Shown: positions 23,401 through 29,400 of the stretch, piece by piece
How the letters are laid out: the number at the start of each line of letters is the position of its first letter
Position numbering within the stretch: the first letter of the stretch is position 1
Source of the DNA: Verrucomicrobiaceae bacterium
Lineage (GTDB): Bacteria > Verrucomicrobiota > Verrucomicrobiia > Verrucomicrobiales > Verrucomicrobiaceae
Assembly (NCBI GenBank): GCA_027490195.1
Contig: JAIXYN010000053.1
Location: 124,001 to 188,000, forward strand
Reading direction: 5' to 3'
Length of the DNA stretch: 64,000 bases
The notes under the pieces: generated by a model
The model's database searches: none
Told to the model about the DNA's origin: nothing
What the model saw: only the letters and a program-made list of their open reading frames with translations
Made by a program: the position numbers and the translations under genes

Positions 23401-26400
23401 GGTGCGTGTACGACTGACCTCGGTGGCCACCCCTGGTGCCACAGGCACATCCACCGGCACTGGCGAAGTAGAAGATTACGTCGTCAACATCGTTGGCCCC
23501 ACCACGGATTTCGGTGACTGGAGCGGCGCTGCCGATGCGTCCAATACGGTCGTCGCCTCACTGCGTCTCGGTGCACTGGTCGATGGGGAATTCAGTGCCA
23601 CGAAAAACGCCACCGCCACCGGGGATGACATCACTTATCTGGCCGATGAAGACGGTGCGGTGCTGCCTGCCATGACCGCCGGTGGTACGTACACGATTCC
23701 TGTCACCGTCACCAACACCAGCGGCTCAGCGACTTTCCTGAACGCCTGGGCTGACTTCAACAACAACGGCTCCTTCGCCGATGCAGGCGAACAATTCGCC
23801 AACAATGTCAGCGTCGGGACCGGACTGACAAATTCGACTCTCAATCAAAGCATCACTGTTCCAGCGACAGCTGTCACCGGCAGCAATCTCGGCGTGCGTT
23901 TCCGCCTGACCTCCGCCAGCAGCCCAGGCTCCACGGGCACGGGTGGCGGCAATGGCGAAGTGGAAGACTATGTGGCCAACATCGCCGCACCGACAACGGA
24001 CTTTGGCGACTTCATCACTTTCACAAGTGCATCAAGCACGATGAACTCCAATCTGCGACTGGGTGCTCTGACGGACACCGAATTCGCCCCGACGAATAAC
24101 CTCACCGCCACGGGTGACGACATCACCGGCGTGGATGATGAAGACGGCGTGACAATGCCGTCCCTGACCGCGGGCGCTCCGGCCACCATTCCCGTGGTCG
24201 TGACGAACAACACCGGCTCCGCGACCTTCCTCAACGCCTGGATCGATTACAACAACAACGGAGTCCTCACTGACGCCGGTGAGCAGATCGCCACGAATGT
24301 CAGCATTGCCACCGGCACCACGAACAGCACGCAGAATCTCAGCATCACCGTCGCGGCCAATGCGGTGACCGGCACCAATCTGGGCGTGCGCTTCCGTCTG
24401 ACCTCCGTTTCCACACCCGGCTCCAGCGGTAGTGCTGGCATCGGTGAAGTGGAAGACTACGTCGTTTCCATCATCAGCCCACCGCTTGATTATGGCGACT
24501 GGAGTGGCATCGGCGATGCAGCGTCCACCGCCAACAACACACTGCGCCTCGGTGCGCTGGTGGACACGGAATTTGTCTCCACGCGCAATGTCTCCGCTAC
24601 GGGTGACGACATCACGGGCAGCGATGACGAGGACGGCGTGACCCTGCCCACCCTGACCGCAGGAGCTCCGGCCACCATCCCGGTGATCGTGACGAACACG
24701 ACTGGCTCAGCAGCCTTCCTCAACGTCTGGATCGACTACAACAACAACGGCTCCTTCGCCGATGCAGGCGAACAGATCGCCACCAATGTCAGCATCGTCA
24801 CCGGTGCAAGCAACAGCACGCAAAACCTCAGCATCACCGTCCCAGCGAGTGCGGTGACGGGTTCAAACGTGGGAGTGCGCGTGCGCTTGACGGATGTCTC
24901 TTCGCCTGGCGTCACCGGCACCGCAGGCAACGGCGAGGTCGAAGATTATGTGACCACCATCGCCGTGCCGACGACGGACTTCGGCGACTGGAGTGGTGTG
25001 GCGGATGCTTCGAGCCTCGCCAGTTCCAATCTGCGCATGGGTGCGCTTGCTGACACGGAATTTGTCTCGACCCTCAATGCCACTGCCACAGGGGATGACA
25101 GCACCGGCAGTGATGATGAAGACGGTGTGACCGTGCCCAGCCAGCTTCCTGGCACTGCAGGCAGCGCCACGGTGGTGGTGACGAACAACAGCGGCGCAGC
25201 CAGCTACCTCAATGCGTGGATCGACTTCAACAACAACGGTTCCTTCACCGATGCAGGCGAGCAGATCGCCACAAACACGCTCATCGCCACTGGCACCAAC
25301 GGTGTGACGCAGACGGTGAACTTCATCGTGCCCGTCGGTGCTGTTCCTGGCCAGCGCGGCGCGCGCTTCCGTCTCACCAGCACGCAGAACCCGACCTCCG
25401 TCGGCGCCAGCGGCATGGGTGAAGTGGAAGACAATCTCGTGACCATCACCTGCCTGCCGATCGCGCTTTCACCCACGACACTCACCACGCCAACGGTGGG
25501 CACAGCTTTCTCGCAGACGGTCACAGCCTCGGGTGGTCTTGCCCCTTACACTTACAGCATCGGCAGCGGAACACTGCCCGCAGGTCTCACCCTGAGCAGC
25601 GCGGGTGTCATCTCCGGCACTCCGACCAGCAGCAGCGCCGCCACCTTCAGCATCGTCGCCACAGATTCCTATGCATGCACCGGTTCCCGCAGCTACACCG
25701 TCACACCTGTGTGCCCGACGATCACGGTCAATCCGAGCACGCTGCCCAGCGGCACCGTCGGCACGTCGTATTCCCAGACGCTGAGCGCCAGCGGTGGCAC
25801 GGCAGGTTACACTTTTGCGGTGAGCAGCGGCACACTGCCTGCAGGACTTACCCTCAATGCCAGCACCGGCCTTATTTCAGGCACGCCAACGACCAGCAAT
25901 GCCAGCGGCGTCAGCCTCACCTTCCGCGCCACGGATGCGAATGGCTGCACTGGCACGCGCACCCTCAATCTGATCATCTGCCCGGTCATCACACTCACAC
26001 CGGCCACGCTGCCCACACCGACCGTCGGCACCGCCTACTCGCAGACTCTCGCCGGTTCTGGTGGTGCAGCGGCTTACACCTTCTCTCTCGCCAGTGGAAC
26101 GCTGCCAGCCTGGGCCACGCTGAGTCCTTCAGGTGTCCTGAGCGGCACGCCCACAAGCATCACCGCAGCCACTTTCACTGTGCGTGCCACAGACGCCAAC
26201 GGCTGCAGCGGCACTCTGAGCTACACAGTCACGCCAGTTTGCCCGACGGTCACCATCACGCCTGCAGCCCTTGCGCAGGGAACCGTGGGTACGGCCTACT
26301 CACAGACGCTTTCAGCAACTGGAGGCACTGCGCCTTACAGCGCCTGGACGGTCACCGCAGGCACACTGCCTGCTGGACTCACGCTCAATGCCAGCACCGG

Positions 26401-29400
26401 CGTCGTCAGTGGCACACCGACCGCCACAGCCAGCCCCGCCACCACGATCACCGTGCGTGTGAATGATGCCAATGGCTGCCAGGGCACGCGCGCCATCACA
26501 CTGCAGGTCTGCCCGGTCATCACGCTTTCGCCTGCGACACTGACTAATCCGGTCATTGGCGTCGCATACTCGCAGTCTATCAGCGCCTCCGGCGGCACCT
26601 CCTCATATACCTACACGATTGCCAGCGGAGCGCTGCCAGCCTGGGCCTCCATGAGCACGGCAGGTGTGATCACCGGCACGCCAACCAACGGCACATCCGC
26701 CACCTTCAGCGTGCGCGCCACGGATGCGAACGGCTGCACCGGCACGGCGAGCTACACGCTCGCACCGAACTGCCCGACGATCAGCATTGCGCCTACCACC
26801 ACCGCGCAGGCCACGGTAGGCAGCGTCTTCTCACAGACCCTCACTGCCTCCGGCGGCACCGCACCTTACAGCACATGGACTGTCACTAGCGGCACACTGC
26901 CTGCGGGACTCACGCTCAATGCCAGCACCGGTGTCATCAGCGGTACGCCCACCACCTCCAATGCAGCAGGCGTGAGTGTTTCCATCCGCGCCACGGATGC
27001 CAATGGCTGCCAGGGCACGCAGGCGATCACGGTGCAAGTCTGCCCAGTCATCACGCTGGCTCCCACCACGCCAGCGACGCCGACCGTGAGCACCGCCTAC
27101 TCGCAGACTTTCACCGCCACGGGCGGCGCCGGGTCTTACACCTTCACGCTTGCCAGTGGCACACTGCCGACGTGGGCCACGCTGAACTCCGCTGGAATCC
27201 TGAGCGGCATGCCGGACAGTCCGAACCTAGCCACCTTCACAATCAGAGCCACTGACGCAAATGGCTGCCGTGGTACGCAGAGTTACACGATCACGCCTGT
27301 CTGCCCCGCGATGGCGATCTCTCCGACGACGGCTGGCACCGGCACGGTGGGCTCCCTCTATTCTCAGACACTCACCGGCAGCGGCGGCACGGCACCGTAT
27401 GCTTCATGGACTGTCACCAGCGGCACGCTGCCAGCAGGTCTTACGCTCAATGCCAGCACCGGCATCATCAGTGGCACGCCAACAGCCTCCACCGGCCCAG
27501 CTACCAGCGTGACCGTGCGCAGCACTGATGCACGCGGCTGTCAGGTCAGCGCAGTCATCTCGCTGAAAATCTGCCCGGTCATCACCGTCAGTCCTACCAC
27601 CCTCGCTGCCAGCACCGCCGGCACCAGCTACTCACAGACTATCACGGGTGCCGGTGGCGTGGCGCCCTATGTGTACACGGTTTCCAGCGGCACGCTGCCA
27701 GTGGGTCTGACGCTCAGCTCCGCAGGCGCGCTGGCGGGCACTCCCACCAGCACTGCTGCAACCAACTTCACCATCACCGCCACCGATGCGAATGGCTGCG
27801 CTGGCACGCGCACCTACGCGCTGACTCCCACCTGCCCGACCATCACGCTCAGCCCTGCCACGCTGCCGAATGGCATGGTCAACAGCGCTTACTCTCGGAC
27901 CATCACTTCCAGTGGGGGCGTGGGCACCGTGACCTATTCGGTCAGCAGCGGCACGCTGCCTGCGGGCCTCAGTCTGAACTCCACTTCGGGCGTCATCTCC
28001 GGCACACCTACCAGCACCACCGCAGCCACCTTCACCGTGCGCGCCACGGATTCCAATAACTGCACCGGCAGCCTCAGCTACACCGTCACTCCAGCGTGCC
28101 CGGTCATTACAGTCACTCCCGCCACGCTTACCACCGGCGGTGTCGGTGTCGCCTACACGCAGGCGCTTAGCGGAGCAGGCGGCATCGCTCCTTATGCATC
28201 GTGGACGGTCACCAGCGGCACACTGCCTGCGGGACTTTCTCTCAATGCTGGCACTGGAATCATCAGCGGCACACCTACCACCTCCAATGGCACCGGCGTC
28301 AATGTCACCATCCGCACCACCGATGCCAATGGCTGCCAGGGCAGTTCCGTGCTCTCCATCAAGATCTGCCCTGTGATCACCCAGTCGCCCGCCACACTTG
28401 CCACCCCCGTGATCGGCGTTGCTTACTCGCAGACGATCACCCCTTCAGGAGGTGTGTCCCCCTACACATTCACCCTCGCCAGTGGCGCGCTGCCTTCCGG
28501 CATGACACTGAGCAGCAGCGGCACGATCAGCGGCACCACCACTAGCACCACCTCCGCCACCTTCACCATTCGAGCCTCCGCCTCGGACGGCTGCTCCGGC
28601 ACCGCCTCTTACACGCTCGCCCCAGTCTGCCCGACGCTCAGCCTCTCTCCCACCACGCTGCCGATCGCCTATCTGGGTGCCTCCTATTCGCAGACGCTCA
28701 CCGCTTCCGGCGGCACCGGGCCTTACACTTATGCCTTGCAGAGTGGTGACCTCCCTGGAGGTGTCCTGATCGCATCCTCGGGCATTCTCAGCGGCACTCC
28801 CACAGCCAAGGGCTCTTTCCCCGTCACCGTGCGTGTCACAGATGCCAATGCCTGTGCGCAGTCGTTCAACATCACCCTCGTGGTACGCACGCTCTCCATC
28901 GGCAATCTCGTCTTTGAAGACTCCAACAACAACGGCCTCAAAGACAGCAGCGAACCCGGCGTGGCCAATGCCACGGTGCAGCTATTTGCCACCGGCGATG
29001 ACAATGCCCTGGGCGGCAGCGGCACCGCAGCAGACGTGCAGGTCGGCAGTGATTTCACCACCACCTCCACCGGTGCCTATCTCTTCAGTTCCCTGCCCGC
29101 TGGCAATTTCTACATCAAGGTCACACCTCCGGTGGATTATCTCTTCACTGGCGGCACCGCATCCACTGCGGACAACAACATCGACAACAACAATGACGGT
29201 GCGCAGCCCGGAGGCTCCGGCACGGCGCTCTTCAGCCCCGTCATCAATCTCTCCGGTGGCGCCGAATCCATCACCGATGGTGACACTGATCCTGACACCA
29301 ACTTCACCGTGGACTTCGGCCTCTGGTCCAGCGTGGCCGTCGGCAATTTCATCTTCCTCGACATCAATGGCGACGGCTTCCGCAACGAAGGTGAAAGCCT

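Noticed and set aside
25446-28885. Regular DNA repeats that might suggest a CRISPR or satellite array
   Set aside because: The period is about 260 bp, the frame stays open throughout and the repeats follow protein domain boundaries, so they are coding repeats.
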